NCBI GenBank assembly: GCA_964447445.1
Contig: CAYUSW010000082.1
Span: forward strand, 1-26,891
DNA: 26,891 nt
Direction: 5' to 3'
Origin: CAIOGO01 sp964447445
GTDB taxonomy: Bacteria > Bipolaricaulota > Bipolaricaulia > UBA7950 > UBA9294
Part shown: piece after piece, positions 8,065 through 18,911 of the stretch
Layout of the letters: every line of letters starts with the position of its first letter
How positions within the stretch are numbered: the stretch's first letter is position 1
Translations under genes and position numbers: made by a program
Notes under the pieces: generated by a model
Told to the model about the DNA's origin: nothing
The model's input: the letters and a program-made list of their open reading frames with translations, nothing else
Database searches by the model: none

Positions 8065-8710
8065 GTCCCCCGCGCTCATCGATCGCGACAGCTGGACGCC
8101 CTACTTCGGTCTCGTCTTCTTCTGCGGGATAGCTCTCGTGCTCTCCGTCCCAGGTGCCCGCGTGGTTCGGGATCTCGCGTACGTGCAGCACTTCACCCGC
8201 ACTGTCGGGCTTGACATGACGCGGGTGTTCCTCGACTCGTACGTCCTTTGCCTGGGGTTCTTCGGACTCAGGCTCGGATCGGCCAGCTCCGAACGAGGAG
8301 AACGAGGATGGAGCGCTATCCTGAGGCTTGCGTTGCGGGTTCTCCTGGGACAGCTCTGCTGCCTTCCGTATCTCGTGTTCTCTCGCGCTCTCCTCCCTGG
8401 ACGGGATGCGGGCCTGGCTCTCACGATCCTTCTCGCGACGCTCACCTCACTTCTCTGCGCGGTGCTCAATCGGCTCGTCGAGGAGCCGGCCAGCGCTGCG
8501 TCGCGCCCGTTCACGGGGTACGCCCTCTTCCTCGGCGTCGCGTTTGCTCCCTTCGTGGGAATCCCGATCCTTTCCCCCCTAGGCGCTGCTCGGCTCCTCG
8601 TGGACGGTGCAACCCCCGCCCAGGCCCTCTTTGCATTGGCTGCCCCCGCCGCTCTCCTCGCGGTGCTCTTCCTTCTTGCCTCTTGGCTGCGAGGTCCGAC
8701 CCGTGGATAG
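8057..8710 (+). CDS. polytopic membrane protein, second gene of vWA operon
   Basis: 217 residues with about five hydrophobic helices, spread over residues 17-215 and including GLVFFCGIALVLSV, LALTILLATLTSLLCAV, YALFLGVAFAPFVGIPIL and ALFALAAPAALLAVLFLLAS. It starts at GTG 8057, inside the end of the preceding gene, and its own end overlaps the next start by 8 bases. I see no motif that names a family. Permease-like membrane proteins often occur in MoxR/DUF58/vWA clusters, so a role as a membrane component of the same assembly is likely, but this rests on context only. Confidence 0.8.
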   Translation: MTRSPALIDRDSWTPYFGLVFFCGIALVLSVPGARVVRDLAYVQHFTRTVGLDMTRVFLDSYVLCLGFFGLRLGSASSERGERGWSAILRLALRVLLGQLCCLPYLVFSRALLPGRDAGLALTILLATLTSLLCAVLNRLVEEPASAASRPFTGYALFLGVAFAPFVGIPILSPLGAARLLVDGATPAQALFALAAPAALLAVLFLLASWLRGPTRG

Positions 8711-10168
8711 ACTGAGCGCGCTCGAAAGGGCCATCGCACGTCGGTACAGGGCTCTGCAGGGGCTTCGGTCGGCGGGGATTGCCTTCGTGTCGGCTGCGAG
8801 CATTGCCCTTGCCGCTTCCGTGGCCGCGCGTTGCTCTGCCATTCGCCCGGGACTCGCCATCTGCGTGGGAGTGATGCTCGTCGCCGGGCTCGCCGCCATG
8901 GCGGGGTTCGTGATCGGGCCCGCCCGCAGGTTCAATCTCCCGCGTCTCCTCCTGTTCGTGGATCTTGCGCTGGGCACGGGGGAGCGCCTGAGCTCGCTGC
9001 ACGAGCTCAGACTGCGCGACGCCTCTCCGTTCCTGCAGAGGCGGATCGAGGAGAGACTGACGCAAAGCCCACCGGCGTGGGGCCGTGCGGTCCGCGCGGG
9101 TCGCGCCGAGATCCTTCCGTGGGTAACAGGAAGCGCCGCCCTGGGCGCAGCCCTTGTCCTCGCCCTTTCTGCAACGGTCGCTACGGCTCCAGGGCCTGCC
9201 AGTCCATCCACTGGCGTCGCCTCCCGGGAAGCGCCCCAGACTCGGAAGACGAGCGAGGCGAGTCCGCCCGCTCGGCCGGGCGAGCCGGCGGGTTCCGCCG
9301 CGGATGTCTTGACTCCGGAACAAGGTGAGATGGCGGAGCCGTTGGTTGACGTGCTTGCCGAACTCCTTCCGACGCGTCCGTCGCGCGGCCTTGTGGGTCC
9401 AACGGAGGACGCCATGAAGGATGAACGCCGGACGGGCGGTGGATCGAGCGAAGGGCTCTCCAGCCTCCTGACAGAGATTGCGAGGCGGAGCCAAGAACGC
9501 GCACCGCAGGACTTCGGCTTGACGGAGCAGGAACGGAGCGATCTCCGCGATCTCGCAGAGGGCCTGCCGGACTCGGCCCTTCGGGAGGCGCTCCTGGCCA
9601 TCCTCGCAGGGGAGACGGGGGATGCGGTCAAGGAGCAGATCGCAAAGGCCCAAGGACTCCTCAGCGGAGGGGACTCGACCGAGGAGGAGATGTTCCTCGG
9701 CGCGGTTCCCGGAGAGCCGAACGGCGATGGGCGGCAGGGTGCGAGCGAGGCTGAGGACGAGCTTCCCCAGGGGACGGCGTCCGGTAACGGCGACCGCGAC
9801 GCCGCGGGAGACGAGGCGGAGGCCGGGGCGAACCCCGAGGCAGCGGGAGCAGAGGGAGCCTCCTCGGCATCCTCCGGCGGACACGGAGCCGGCCCCAGGA
9901 GGAGCGGGAGTGACGAAGCGGCTTCTCTGCAGGCTCCGGGGCTCGTTCCGGAGCAACTCCTGAGCGAATGGGGCGCGAGCGGAGATGTGCGGCGTTTCAT
10001 GACGAAGGGGCTGCCATTTGAGCCGCCGTCCGACGAACCGAACGGGTCTCCCGTTGCTCTCGCACTGGACGTCGAGACCCTACAGTCGCTGTTTGAGACG
10101 CGTGCCCTTGCACCGCAGCTGCAGGACCTCGTGCGCACGTACTTCGAGACGATCACTCAAGGAGAGCC

Positions 10169-10172
<4 letters not shown>
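8703..10172 (+). CDS. membrane protein with acidic Gly/Ala-rich tail, third gene of vWA operon
   Basis: 489 residues from GTG 8703, which sits in an 8-base overlap with the preceding stop; frames further upstream would run deep into that gene. Residues 1-22 form a basic amphipathic helix. Two TM helices follow (about 23-43 and 49-72), then LLLFVDLALGTGERLSSLHELR (about 82-103), a pattern typical of large uncharacterised proteins encoded just before moxR. A third TM helix is at about 137-160. The remainder is a long, charged, low-complexity region rich in Gly, Ala, Glu and Ser (about 160-430), probably extended, with a final helical segment. No catalytic motif is seen. AAGGAGA near its end is the ribosome site for moxR. 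Confidence 0.8.
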
Positions 10173-11151
<979 letters not shown>

Positions 11152-11152
<1 letters not shown>

Positions 11153-12030
11153 TGGAACCTCTCATCGACGAAGCCTTCCTGGGGCGCCTCGCGAACCTCA
11201 AAGTGATGATCAAGGGTCGCCGGAAGGGCAAGCTGGCGGGCCGTCACTCCTCGCCTCGCCTTGGTGTGGGCGTGGAATTCGCCGACTACCGGAACTACTC
11301 GCCGGGTGACGACTATCGGCACATCGACTGGAACGTCTACGGACGTCTTGGCCGCGTTCTCGTGAAGTCGTTCGTGCATGAAACGGACCTTCCGATCTAC
11401 CTTCTCGTCGACCTCTCGGCGTCGATGCGTCTGGGGGAGCCGCCCAAAGCACGCTACGCGGCACGTCTGGCCGTTGCACTCGCCTACATCGCGTTGCAGG
11501 GACAGGACCGCGTGGGTCTTGTTCCGTTCAGCGATCGGCTTCTTCGCACCGTCCTCCCCCGCCACGGGATGGGACAGATGGCTCACGTGGTCCGCGCGCT
11601 CGAACAGATGGCTCCCGTGGGCAAGACGTCCATCGACCGCGCTCTCACGGAGTTCGTCGCAACGAGCCGCGAGAGCGGCCTTGTCTTCGTTCTTTCCGAC
11701 TTCCTATCCGATGCCGGCTACGAGGAGGGTCTCGCCCGCCTCTTCCATCGCGGGGACGAGGTCGTGGTCATTCAGATCCTTGCCCCGACCGAGCTGCGGC
11801 CGGCGTTCGAGGGGGGTGTCGTGCTTGTTGAGGCGGAGACGGGCCGAGAGATCCCCCTCACGGTTGGGCGCGAGACGCTCGCTCTGTACGAGCTGCGCCT
11901 GACCGCCCACCTCGAAAAACTACGTCGATACCTCTCCGATCATCGCACGCCGCACATCCTGGCGCCGACGGACGTTCCCCTGGAGGTTCTCATCCACGAG
12001 AAGTTGCGCGCAGGAGGCATTCTGCAGTGA
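11152..12030 (+). CDS. DUF58 protein (vWA-like MoxR partner)
   Basis: 292 residues. The family signature is clear at residues 43-65: FADYRNYSPGDDYRHIDWNV, just after GRHSSPRLGVGVE. A MIDAS-type metal site DLSAS lies at residues 87-91 in LLVDLSASM, with KTSIDRAL further on as the usual Thr/Ser contributor, and VFVLSDFL resembles the third MIDAS loop. It appears soluble, with no TM helix. DUF58 proteins are encoded next to moxR almost everywhere and probably connect the ATPase to its targets. The start ATG shares one base with the moxR stop (TGATG), so translation is coupled. Confidence 0.95.
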
Positions 12031-13814
12031 TTCTCGAGAGCTCCGGCTACCTCCTTCTCTTGGCCTTGGCGGGCTGGATCGTTGTTCTTCACTTCCTGCA
12101 TACCCGTCGCGAACGCCATGAGGTTGCGTACATGTCTCTCTGGGAGCGGCTGCCCAGCGATCCCCGTGTCCGCGCCGCCCGCATCCGCGTGCGGTGGAGC
12201 CTGCTCGTCCTCCTGCAGCTTCTTGTGCTTGCTGCGCTCGTCCTCGCCCTCTCGGGCCCTGCGCTGGTTACGCAGAGACCCTCTTTGGCCAGTCTGGCCA
12301 TCGTTCTGGACGGGAGCGCCAGCATCCGCGGGCAGAGCGCAAACGGCAGTGCGGCCGCAGACCTCGTTCGAGCAGAGGCGCTTGACCTTCTCGATCGGTA
12401 CCCCGCGACACCTGTCGCGGTCTTCGAGCTCTCCGCCTCGTCGCGCGTTCTCGCTCCGCTGTCCTCGGACTCCGCGCCGGCACGGCGAGCCATCGCCGCG
12501 TGGAGTCCAACCTGGTTCGCCGACGGGTCGGAAGAGGACCTCCGAGGGCTCTTGGCGAGCCAGGGCGGCGCCTTCGAGCGCGTCGTCCTTCTCACCGATC
12601 ACCCGTGCACCTTCTCTCTACCCGGCCTGGACATTATGACCTTCGCCCCCGGGGAGAACGTCGCAGTCACTGCGTTCGGAGTTCGCGAGGATCCGCGAGG
12701 CACAGGCTCGATCGCGTTCGTGCGCGTGCGCAACGACACATCCTCGTATCGCGAGGTCGGCATCCGCGTGAGCGATGAGGCGGCGAGCGCGCTGCTCTCC
12801 GCTCTGCTCTCGCCCGGGGAGGAACAGTCGTACATCCTTCCGTTTCCGATGTCCCTCGGACCTGTCTTCCGCGTGGCGATCGACGGCCTGGATGCGTTCC
12901 CGGGCGATGACTCGCGCGTGTTCAGCCTTGCCCGCCGACTGGAGTGGCGTGTGCGAAGCCTCGGGGAACTTGACCGCTACGTCCGAGCCGCGCTGACGTC
13001 TGTCGGCACGGTGCGCTTCCTCGAAGACTCCGATCCGACGGCCGCCGACATCACTGTGGCGTACGGCGTCACGCTTCCGGAAGACGTGCAGGGGAGTGTC
13101 TTCTTGGTCCACAGCTCGCTCCCCGGCGTTGTCGAGGTGGGGGAGGATCGGGAGCGAGGCGCAGGACTTGTCATGGCAGGTGTCGTGGAGGATCCCGTTC
13201 TCAAGGACGTCGACCCGCAGAGCTTCGTCGTCCCGCGATCTCCGGAAGTCCGCGAACTCTCGCCGGGGGTCGGTGTGCTCTTCGTCGAGGGAGAGCCCGT
13301 GCTCTGGCGGGCCGAGCTGCCGGAGCGGCGCGTCATCCTTCTCGCTCCCGATCCCGTCAAGACGAATCTCCCGCTGACCGTTGATTTCCCAGTCCTAGTG
13401 AGAAACATCCTCTACTGGCTCTCTCTCGCGACCTTGTCGGCTCCCCCCCAAGCGGTCGTCGCGGGCACGGCGATCGAGTTTGCTCCCTACGGCCTCCCAC
13501 AACGTCTGACGGATCCCTCCGGTCGTGAGATGAGCGTCGATGCCACGTCGTTCGGGTTTGTGGCGAAGGCGCCGGGGATCTACGAGCTCGCTACGTCCTC
13601 AGGCACGTACCCGATTGCCGTGAACGTCGACTGGAGCGAGTCGCCGCGCGCCTCGGCTCGTGCGGAGCCGGCCGTGCAGGACGATGTGTCCGCCGGCGCG
13701 TTCGAGACGAGCCTCCGGTCCGTGTGGCGAATCGCTGCGGCCCTCGGTCTGCTTCTCCTGGTCGCCGAGGGCGTTGCCTATCACCGTCCGGAACTGCTCA
13801 GGTGGCGCCTGTGA
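12027..13814 (+). CDS. BatA-like membrane protein with vWA domain
   Basis: 595 residues from GTG 12027, overlapping the preceding stop by 4 bases. The N-terminus has two TM helices (about 8-24 and 57-78) separated by a basic stretch, which is the BatA/aerotolerance-type double-TM module. A vWA domain follows with MIDAS residues DGSAS at 95-99 in IVLDGSAS. Beyond it lies a long beta-rich periplasmic region and a C-terminal TM helix (about 572-588) just before RPELLRW. It would hold a metal-dependent adhesion domain at the membrane, probably as partner of the MoxR ATPase. Its last four bases overlap the next start. Confidence 0.9.
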   Translation: MILESSGYLLLLALAGWIVVLHFLHTRRERHEVAYMSLWERLPSDPRVRAARIRVRWSLLVLLQLLVLAALVLALSGPALVTQRPSLASLAIVLDGSASIRGQSANGSAAADLVRAEALDLLDRYPATPVAVFELSASSRVLAPLSSDSAPARRAIAAWSPTWFADGSEEDLRGLLASQGGAFERVVLLTDHPCTFSLPGLDIMTFAPGENVAVTAFGVREDPRGTGSIAFVRVRNDTSSYREVGIRVSDEAASALLSALLSPGEEQSYILPFPMSLGPVFRVAIDGLDAFPGDDSRVFSLARRLEWRVRSLGELDRYVRAALTSVGTVRFLEDSDPTAADITVAYGVTLPEDVQGSVFLVHSSLPGVVEVGEDRERGAGLVMAGVVEDPVLKDVDPQSFVVPRSPEVRELSPGVGVLFVEGEPVLWRAELPERRVILLAPDPVKTNLPLTVDFPVLVRNILYWLSLATLSAPPQAVVAGTAIEFAPYGLPQRLTDPSGREMSVDATSFGFVAKAPGIYELATSSGTYPIAVNVDWSESPRASARAEPAVQDDVSAGAFETSLRSVWRIAAALGLLLLVAEGVAYHRPELLRWRL

Positions 13815-16336
13815 TCCGATTCGCGGCTCCACTTGCCTTCGCGGCGCTTCCTGCACTCGCCGTCCTGATCGTCCTCAGCCGTGCGCGTCTCCGCGAACTT
13901 GCTCTGCCGGCTCTGGCCGCGTTCGCGCTCATCATTGCCCTCTCAGGACCTGAGTGGCGCGACGCGGACCGCAGGGAGAGTGCCTGGATCCTCCTCGATC
14001 GGTCCCCCAGCGTCGTCGCTGCCACGGCCGACAGAGAAGTGGAAGCCGCCGTAGCCTCCCTCCGTGCGGCGAACCCCACCTGGCGATTCGGGGTGGTCGC
14101 ATTCGCGTCGCGTGCGGCCGTGATGTCTCCCGTCTCTGACGCGGCGATCCCATGGGCGAGTCTCCCGGGCCAAGGCGAGTTGGGAACGCGTACGGATCTT
14201 GCCTCCGCTGTCCGCCTTGCCCTCGATGCAGTCCCCGAAGGGGGCGTGGGGCAGATCGTTCTCGCGAGCGACGGCCGCGTGACGGACGGCCTTGCGGGTG
14301 CCGTACTGGCGTCCGTCTCAGCGAAGGTGCCCATCTCGACGCTGCCTCTCGGCCGGGCGGCACCAGAGGATGTCGCACTGGCGAGCCTCGAGGTCCCGGC
14401 TCGCCTCGTGGTAGGTCGGCCGTTCAGAGTGACGATCGACGTGGAGGCCGTCTCGGCCGGAGTCGCCGTCCTCGCCCTGTACCGAAACGGTGAACTCATC
14501 TCCTCCCAGCCTGTCAGCCTAGAGGACAAGGATCGGAGCAGCTTTCAGATTGTCGATACACTCACCCAGGCCGGCTCTGCCACGTACCTCGCCGTCGTCA
14601 GACGCCAAGGAGACCCGATTGCAGAGAACGACTGTCTCTCGGCCTTTGCCGAGGCGGGGGATCCGGCTCCGCTTCTCCTCGTCTCTGACGAAACATCTGC
14701 AGATGCTCTCATGGCTCTCCTCGCGGCATCGAATAGGGCCTTCGACGTGAGTTCATCCGTCCCGCCCCTCGAAGAGCTCGCGAAGTACCGCACGGTCATC
14801 GTGACGGGGTTCCCCTTTGACAGGCTCCAAGCCGAGGAGATCGAAACGCTCCATTCCTTCGTCGCCGATCTGGGTGGGGGCCTCCTCGTTGCGGAGGGGG
14901 AGACCGAACTCCGCGGGGTGCGGGGAGACGGGATGGAGGATCTCCTCCCAGTCTCCTACACGATCCCGCAGCATGCGGAACAGGCCAGCCTGGCCGTGAT
15001 CTACGTCCTCGACCGCTCAGGAAGCATGAAGGGAAGCTCCGGAAGCATGCTGGACGACCCCGCGAAGATCAGCACTCTCCGCGACGTGACGGCCGCCAGC
15101 ATTGACCTCCTCGAGCCGGATGCACGGGTCGGGATCATCGCCTTTGACTGGGATGTCGAGTGGATTCACCGCGTCGCGCCCGTTGGCGATGGACGATCGA
15201 TTCACGAGGGGCTCGGGACGCTCCGCGCGAGTGGAGGAACCGACCTCTATCCCCCGATCATCGAAGCACTTGACGCCATCAAAGCAGTGCAGGCGCGCGT
15301 CAAGCACATCCTGGTCATCTCCGACGGCAGGGCGGTCGACGAACCCCGCGACTGGGAAAGCCTCTACGCCCGGCTTGAGGCGGAGACCGGTATTCACCTC
15401 TCCGTCATTGCCGTGGGCTACGAGCCGAATCGGCAACTGCTCGGGCGCCTGGCCGCCGCAGGACACGGCTCGGCGTACATCGCATCGGACTTCGCCGCTC
15501 TCCCTCAGATCTCGATGGAGGTGACCAAGAGCCTCCTTCGAAGCCGCTTCGTAGACGAAGAGACGCAAGTCTCCGGGCCGTTGGCGCGCGGGGAGCTCGC
15601 CGCGATTCCCCCGGTCCAGGGCTATGCCCTCACCTATCCTCGTCCGACGGCCGAGGTCCTCCTCTTCTCGGCGGCCGACCCTCTCTTTGCCCGTTGGCGC
15701 CTAGGCCTGGGGCGGGTCGGTGTCCTCAATACCGATCTAGCCGGTGCGTGGTCGGGGAGTTGGCTCTCGTGGAGCCGCGCCCCTCTCTTCCTCGAGACCC
15801 TGCTCGATGCCGTGGAGGCGGAGACGTGGATTCCCCATGGCCTGCGGCTGTTTGCCACCGTCGGGAGAGCCGGCATCCAAGTCCGGGTCGAGGCCCGAGA
15901 GGTGGATGGAACCCTCGCCAACTTCCTCGACCTCGAGGCTGCGCTTGTTCCTGACGGCGCGGCCGTCCCCCTCCTGCAGACGAATGTGGGCTCCTACGAA
16001 GGGATCCTCCCCGTCGCCGCGGAGGGCAGCTACGCCCTCCGGGTTGCCGATCGAACGGGAGAACGGATCGCGCGGGTGCCCATCTCTGTTGCGTACTCCG
16101 AGGAGTATCGGCGAACCGGCGCCGACGCGGCGACTCTTCGCGCGGTCGCCGCAGAGACGGGAGGCCGGTTCCTTGAGGATGGCACGGCGCTCGGGCTGTC
16201 CGGGGCATCGGGCAGGCTGTCCTACCGTCCGATTCACGATGGGCTGCTTCTCCTGTCCATCGTTCTCTTTCTTCTCGAGCTTGGGCGGCGCAAACTCCCG
16301 AGTCTCGTGAAAAGGCCGACGCGACGGGCGGACTGA
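13811..16336 (+). CDS. large membrane protein with two vWA domains and a GATase1-like domain
   Basis: 841 residues from GTG 13811, which overlaps the preceding stop (GTGA). Two TM helices open the protein (about 5-22 and 31-46). A first vWA domain has DRSPS at 63-67, TRTD near 126-129 and SDG at 153-155. After a beta-rich linker comes a segment like the class I amidotransferase fold (about 286-380, with YRTVIVTGFPFD and LGGGLLVAEGE). A second vWA domain has the textbook MIDAS DRSGS at 401-405, GGTD near 475-478 and SDG at 504-506. A C-terminal beta domain and one TM helix (about 818-830) end it. vWA proteins with an amidotransferase-like insert are known partners of MoxR clusters, though their exact substrates are mostly unknown. 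This closes the operon. Confidence 0.92.
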   Translation: MIRFAAPLAFAALPALAVLIVLSRARLRELALPALAAFALIIALSGPEWRDADRRESAWILLDRSPSVVAATADREVEAAVASLRAANPTWRFGVVAFASRAAVMSPVSDAAIPWASLPGQGELGTRTDLASAVRLALDAVPEGGVGQIVLASDGRVTDGLAGAVLASVSAKVPISTLPLGRAAPEDVALASLEVPARLVVGRPFRVTIDVEAVSAGVAVLALYRNGELISSQPVSLEDKDRSSFQIVDTLTQAGSATYLAVVRRQGDPIAENDCLSAFAEAGDPAPLLLVSDETSADALMALLAASNRAFDVSSSVPPLEELAKYRTVIVTGFPFDRLQAEEIETLHSFVADLGGGLLVAEGETELRGVRGDGMEDLLPVSYTIPQHAEQASLAVIYVLDRSGSMKGSSGSMLDDPAKISTLRDVTAASIDLLEPDARVGIIAFDWDVEWIHRVAPVGDGRSIHEGLGTLRASGGTDLYPPIIEALDAIKAVQARVKHILVISDGRAVDEPRDWESLYARLEAETGIHLSVIAVGYEPNRQLLGRLAAAGHGSAYIASDFAALPQISMEVTKSLLRSRFVDEETQVSGPLARGELAAIPPVQGYALTYPRPTAEVLLFSAADPLFARWRLGLGRVGVLNTDLAGAWSGSWLSWSRAPLFLETLLDAVEAETWIPHGLRLFATVGRAGIQVRVEAREVDGTLANFLDLEAALVPDGAAVPLLQTNVGSYEGILPVAAEGSYALRVADRTGERIARVPISVAYSEEYRRTGADAATLRAVAAETGGRFLEDGTALGLSGASGRLSYRPIHDGLLLLSIVLFLLELGRRKLPSLVKRPTRRAD

Positions 16337-16739
16337 GCCGGCCTGCGACGAGGCGTCCGGAGGAGGTCACCGCCGGCCCATCGCGTGCTCGCACCCCTCC
16401 ACCCGAGCGCTGAGCCATCTGCGCATGAGTCGGAACTGCGCGCGCCGTCCAGAGCCCCTGTTCCACGACAGCTCTTCGGACCTCCCGTCACCCGACTGTG
16501 CTTCTCGCGGTACATGGCCGTCGTCGTGTGGCGCGAGTCGTTCCGGCTTGCCACCCCCTGGGAGAGCCTCCTCGGCGGACCGGCGCAGTTCGGAGGCCGG
16601 GGCTCTGCCGGGAGTCGCACGTGGAACACCAGGCGTCCGCCTCGGGATACGTGACCGTGGGCATTGCGGCATGGCCGTTTGTCCTTTTCGCCCCTCCCGA
16701 GCGCTTCCACAATGCCTCATGCACTCGGGGGTGAAGAGC
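16337..16739. other. intergenic region before the intact patB copy
   Basis: About 400 bases with no recognisable protein on either strand. GCCGGC repeats near 16340 and 16373 could pair as a weak terminator stem for the vWA operon but have no T-rich tail. I could not identify a convincing promoter for the gene that follows. Confidence 0.4.
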
Positions 16740-17900
16740 TTGACGCAAGCGCAGGACTTCGATCAGACGGTCAACCGACGTGAGACCGACAGCATCAAGT
16801 GGAACCTGTATGACCCTGACGTCCTGCCGTTGTGGATCGCGGACATGGACTTCCTCACGGCGCCGGCGGTACGCGACGCTCTGCGCGAGCGGGTGGACCA
16901 CGGGATCTACGGCTACGTCTCGGAGCCCGCAGAGCTTCGCGAGATCCTCGTGGAGCGACTGCAGCGTCTCTACGCGTGGACCGTCGACCCGGAGGCCCTC
17001 TTGTTCCTGCCGAGCGTGGTGTGCGGCTTCAATCTCGTTCACCAGAGCGTGACGAAACGCGGGGACGGCGTCCTCTTGCAGCCCCCCGTCTACTTCCCGA
17101 TCCGCATCGCGCCGAAGAACTCCCGTGCGACGGCACAGCCGGTGCCGCTAGTGCATCAGCCAGGCGGGCGGTACGAGATGGACGTCGAGGCCCTCGAGGC
17201 GGCGGTCACGAAGAAGACGAGGATGTTCATGCTCTGCAACCCGCACAACCCGGTGGGGCGCAGCTATTCGGAACAGGAACTCGTCGAGCTCGGCGATCTG
17301 TGCGTTCGTCATCGCCTGACCATCTGCTCGGACGAGATCCACGGCGACTTTGTGTACGACGGGGCGCGTCACGTGCCCATCGCCTCGCTCTCGCCGGAGA
17401 TCGAAGCTCAGACGGTGACGCTCATTGCGCCGTCCAAGGCGTTCAACATCGCCGGCCTGCACTCGGCGGTCGCCATCATCCCGAACAAGGAGCTGCGAGA
17501 GAAAGTCGTGCAGGCGAAGCGCGGACTCGTGCCCAGCGTCAACGTCTTCGGGTATATCGGCATGCTTGCTGCCTACCGAGACGGCGAGGAGTGGTTCGCG
17601 GAGCTGTTCGCGTATGTCGAGAGGAACCGGAGCTTCGTTCGCGAGTTCGTGACGGACGAGATGCCGGGCATCACGTGCGGCCCGATCGAAGCCACCTACC
17701 TTGCGTGGCTTGACTGCCGCGAGGCCGAGCTCCCGGGAGATCCGTACGAGTTCTTCCTCCGCGAGGCGCGCGTCGCGACGAACCCCGGCCCGATCTTCGG
17801 CCCGCAGGGCAACGGGTTCGTGCGTCTCAACTTCGCTTGCCCCCGGTCGACGCTGGCCGAGGGACTCACGCGCATGCGCGACGCGTTGCTGCGCTGCTAG
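16740..17900 (+). CDS. patB: PatB/MalY-type PLP-dependent C-S lyase (cystathionine beta-lyase-like), intact
   Basis: 386 residues, the usual length for this group. It is expected to cleave the C-S bond of cystathionine, cysteine or related thioether substrates, giving pyruvate, ammonia and a thiol. The N-terminal block DFDQTVNRRETDSIKW and then PLWIADMDF are family hallmarks. CNPHNPVG, SDEIHGDFVY and APSKAFNIAGL (PLP lysine) form the cofactor site, and the C-terminus has RLNFACPRS. I chose TTG 16740 because GGGGGTGA lies about six bases upstream and the protein then begins close to the conserved block. ATG 16719 and GTG 16731 are in-frame alternatives. It is a paralogue of the broken copy at 1-612, same strand. 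No operon partner is evident, since natA-like has its own promoter. Confidence 0.93.
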   Translation: MTQAQDFDQTVNRRETDSIKWNLYDPDVLPLWIADMDFLTAPAVRDALRERVDHGIYGYVSEPAELREILVERLQRLYAWTVDPEALLFLPSVVCGFNLVHQSVTKRGDGVLLQPPVYFPIRIAPKNSRATAQPVPLVHQPGGRYEMDVEALEAAVTKKTRMFMLCNPHNPVGRSYSEQELVELGDLCVRHRLTICSDEIHGDFVYDGARHVPIASLSPEIEAQTVTLIAPSKAFNIAGLHSAVAIIPNKELREKVVQAKRGLVPSVNVFGYIGMLAAYRDGEEWFAELFAYVERNRSFVREFVTDEMPGITCGPIEATYLAWLDCREAELPGDPYEFFLREARVATNPGPIFGPQGNGFVRLNFACPRSTLAEGLTRMRDALLRC

Positions 17901-17937
17901 GCGGGCGCGCCGCACCACAGACACGTGCGTGCCTCGG

Positions 17938-17968
17938 GCATGCGCAGGGACAGCGCATGCGATAGAAT
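17938..17968 (+). promoter_or_regulatory. 8-bp inverted repeat abutting a -10 box, upstream of the ABC transporter
   Basis: GCATGCGC (17938-17945) and GCGCATGC (17953-17960) form a perfect dyad with a 7-base centre. It directly abuts GATAGAAT, whose TAGAAT (17963-17968) is a likely -10 box. The dyad therefore fills the -35 and spacer region, as a repressor or activator operator would. Transcription would start near 17975, 16 bases before the ATG at 17991. No regulator gene lies beside it. Confidence 0.45.
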
Positions 17969-17990
17969 CCGCCGCTCAGGAGCGCCCGAC

Positions 17991-18911
17991 ATGCCGCAAC
18001 CCGTTCTGGAAGTGCGATCGATCTCCAAGCAGTTCGAGTCTCTTCGCGCCGTGGACGACATCAGTTTCGAGGTGGGGCGAGGCGAGATCCTCGGCGTCCT
18101 CGGCCCGAATGGCGCCGGGAAGACGACCTCAATCCGCATGATCCTCGGCATCTTCCAGCCCGACGAGGGCGACATCCAGATCCACATCGGCGGGCACTCC
18201 GGCCGCCTACTCAAGGAGCGGACCGGGTACCTGCCGGAGGAACGCGGCCTCTACGCTGACGCGACCGTGCTTGACGTGCTGACCTACTTTGCCGAACTCA
18301 AGGGCCTACGCCGCAGCGAGGCGCGACGGCGCATTCTCGTCTGGCTCGAACGATTCGACCTCCTCGACTGGCAAAGCAAGCGGGTGGAGAAGCTATCGAA
18401 GGGAATGCAGCAGAAGGTCCAGTTCATCGCCGCGGTGGCGCACAAGCCGGACCTCCTTGTCCTCGACGAGCCGTTCTCGGGACTTGATCCGGTCCACCAG
18501 GACCTCATGAAAGACGTCATCCGCGAGCTGCGGGATGGCGGCGCTGCGATCATGCTGTCGGCGCACCAGATGAATCAGGTCGAAGAGCTGTGCGACCGCA
18601 TCTTCCTCATCCACCACGGGCGCCGCGTGCTCTACGGAAGGCTCGACGACATCAAGGCGGCGCACGGCGAGCACGTCGTGCGGCTGCGTTTCGACGGCGC
18701 TGCCGACGGCCTGGCAGGCTTGCCGGGAGTCGCGGAGCTCTCGATCGAGGGCGATCGTGCCTCGCTACGGCTCGAACGAGACGCTTCTCCGGACGCCTTT
18801 GTCCGCACGCTGCCTACGACGCTGACAATTCGCGAGATCGTTGTCACGCGGCCGCCGCTTCACGACATCTTCGTGCGCACGATCGGGAGGGAAGACCATG
18901 AAGCTGCGTAG
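17991..18911 (+). CDS. ABC transporter ATP-binding protein, NatA-like
   Basis: 306 residues. Walker A is GPNGAGKT (38-45), the signature is LSKGMQQKV (about 135-143), Walker B is LLVLDEP (155-161) and the H-loop His is 192 in SAHQM. The Q-loop region reads GYLPEERGLY, as is common in the NatA/YhaQ-type exporters. A C-terminal domain of about 90 residues follows the ATPase core. The ATG at 17991 has AGGAG eight bases upstream. It overlaps the permease gene by 14 bases. The pair would export a small solute; NatAB moves sodium, but the substrate here cannot be read from sequence. Confidence 0.95.
   Translation: MPQPVLEVRSISKQFESLRAVDDISFEVGRGEILGVLGPNGAGKTTSIRMILGIFQPDEGDIQIHIGGHSGRLLKERTGYLPEERGLYADATVLDVLTYFAELKGLRRSEARRRILVWLERFDLLDWQSKRVEKLSKGMQQKVQFIAAVAHKPDLLVLDEPFSGLDPVHQDLMKDVIRELRDGGAAIMLSAHQMNQVEELCDRIFLIHHGRRVLYGRLDDIKAAHGEHVVRLRFDGAADGLAGLPGVAELSIEGDRASLRLERDASPDAFVRTLPTTLTIREIVVTRPPLHDIFVRTIGREDHEAA

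Noticed and set aside
8511..10156. Two long antisense open frames opposite the third gene of the vWA operon
   Set aside because: They mirror the low-complexity coding region on the plus strand, have biased composition, and the plus-strand gene is supported by overlaps and TM pattern.
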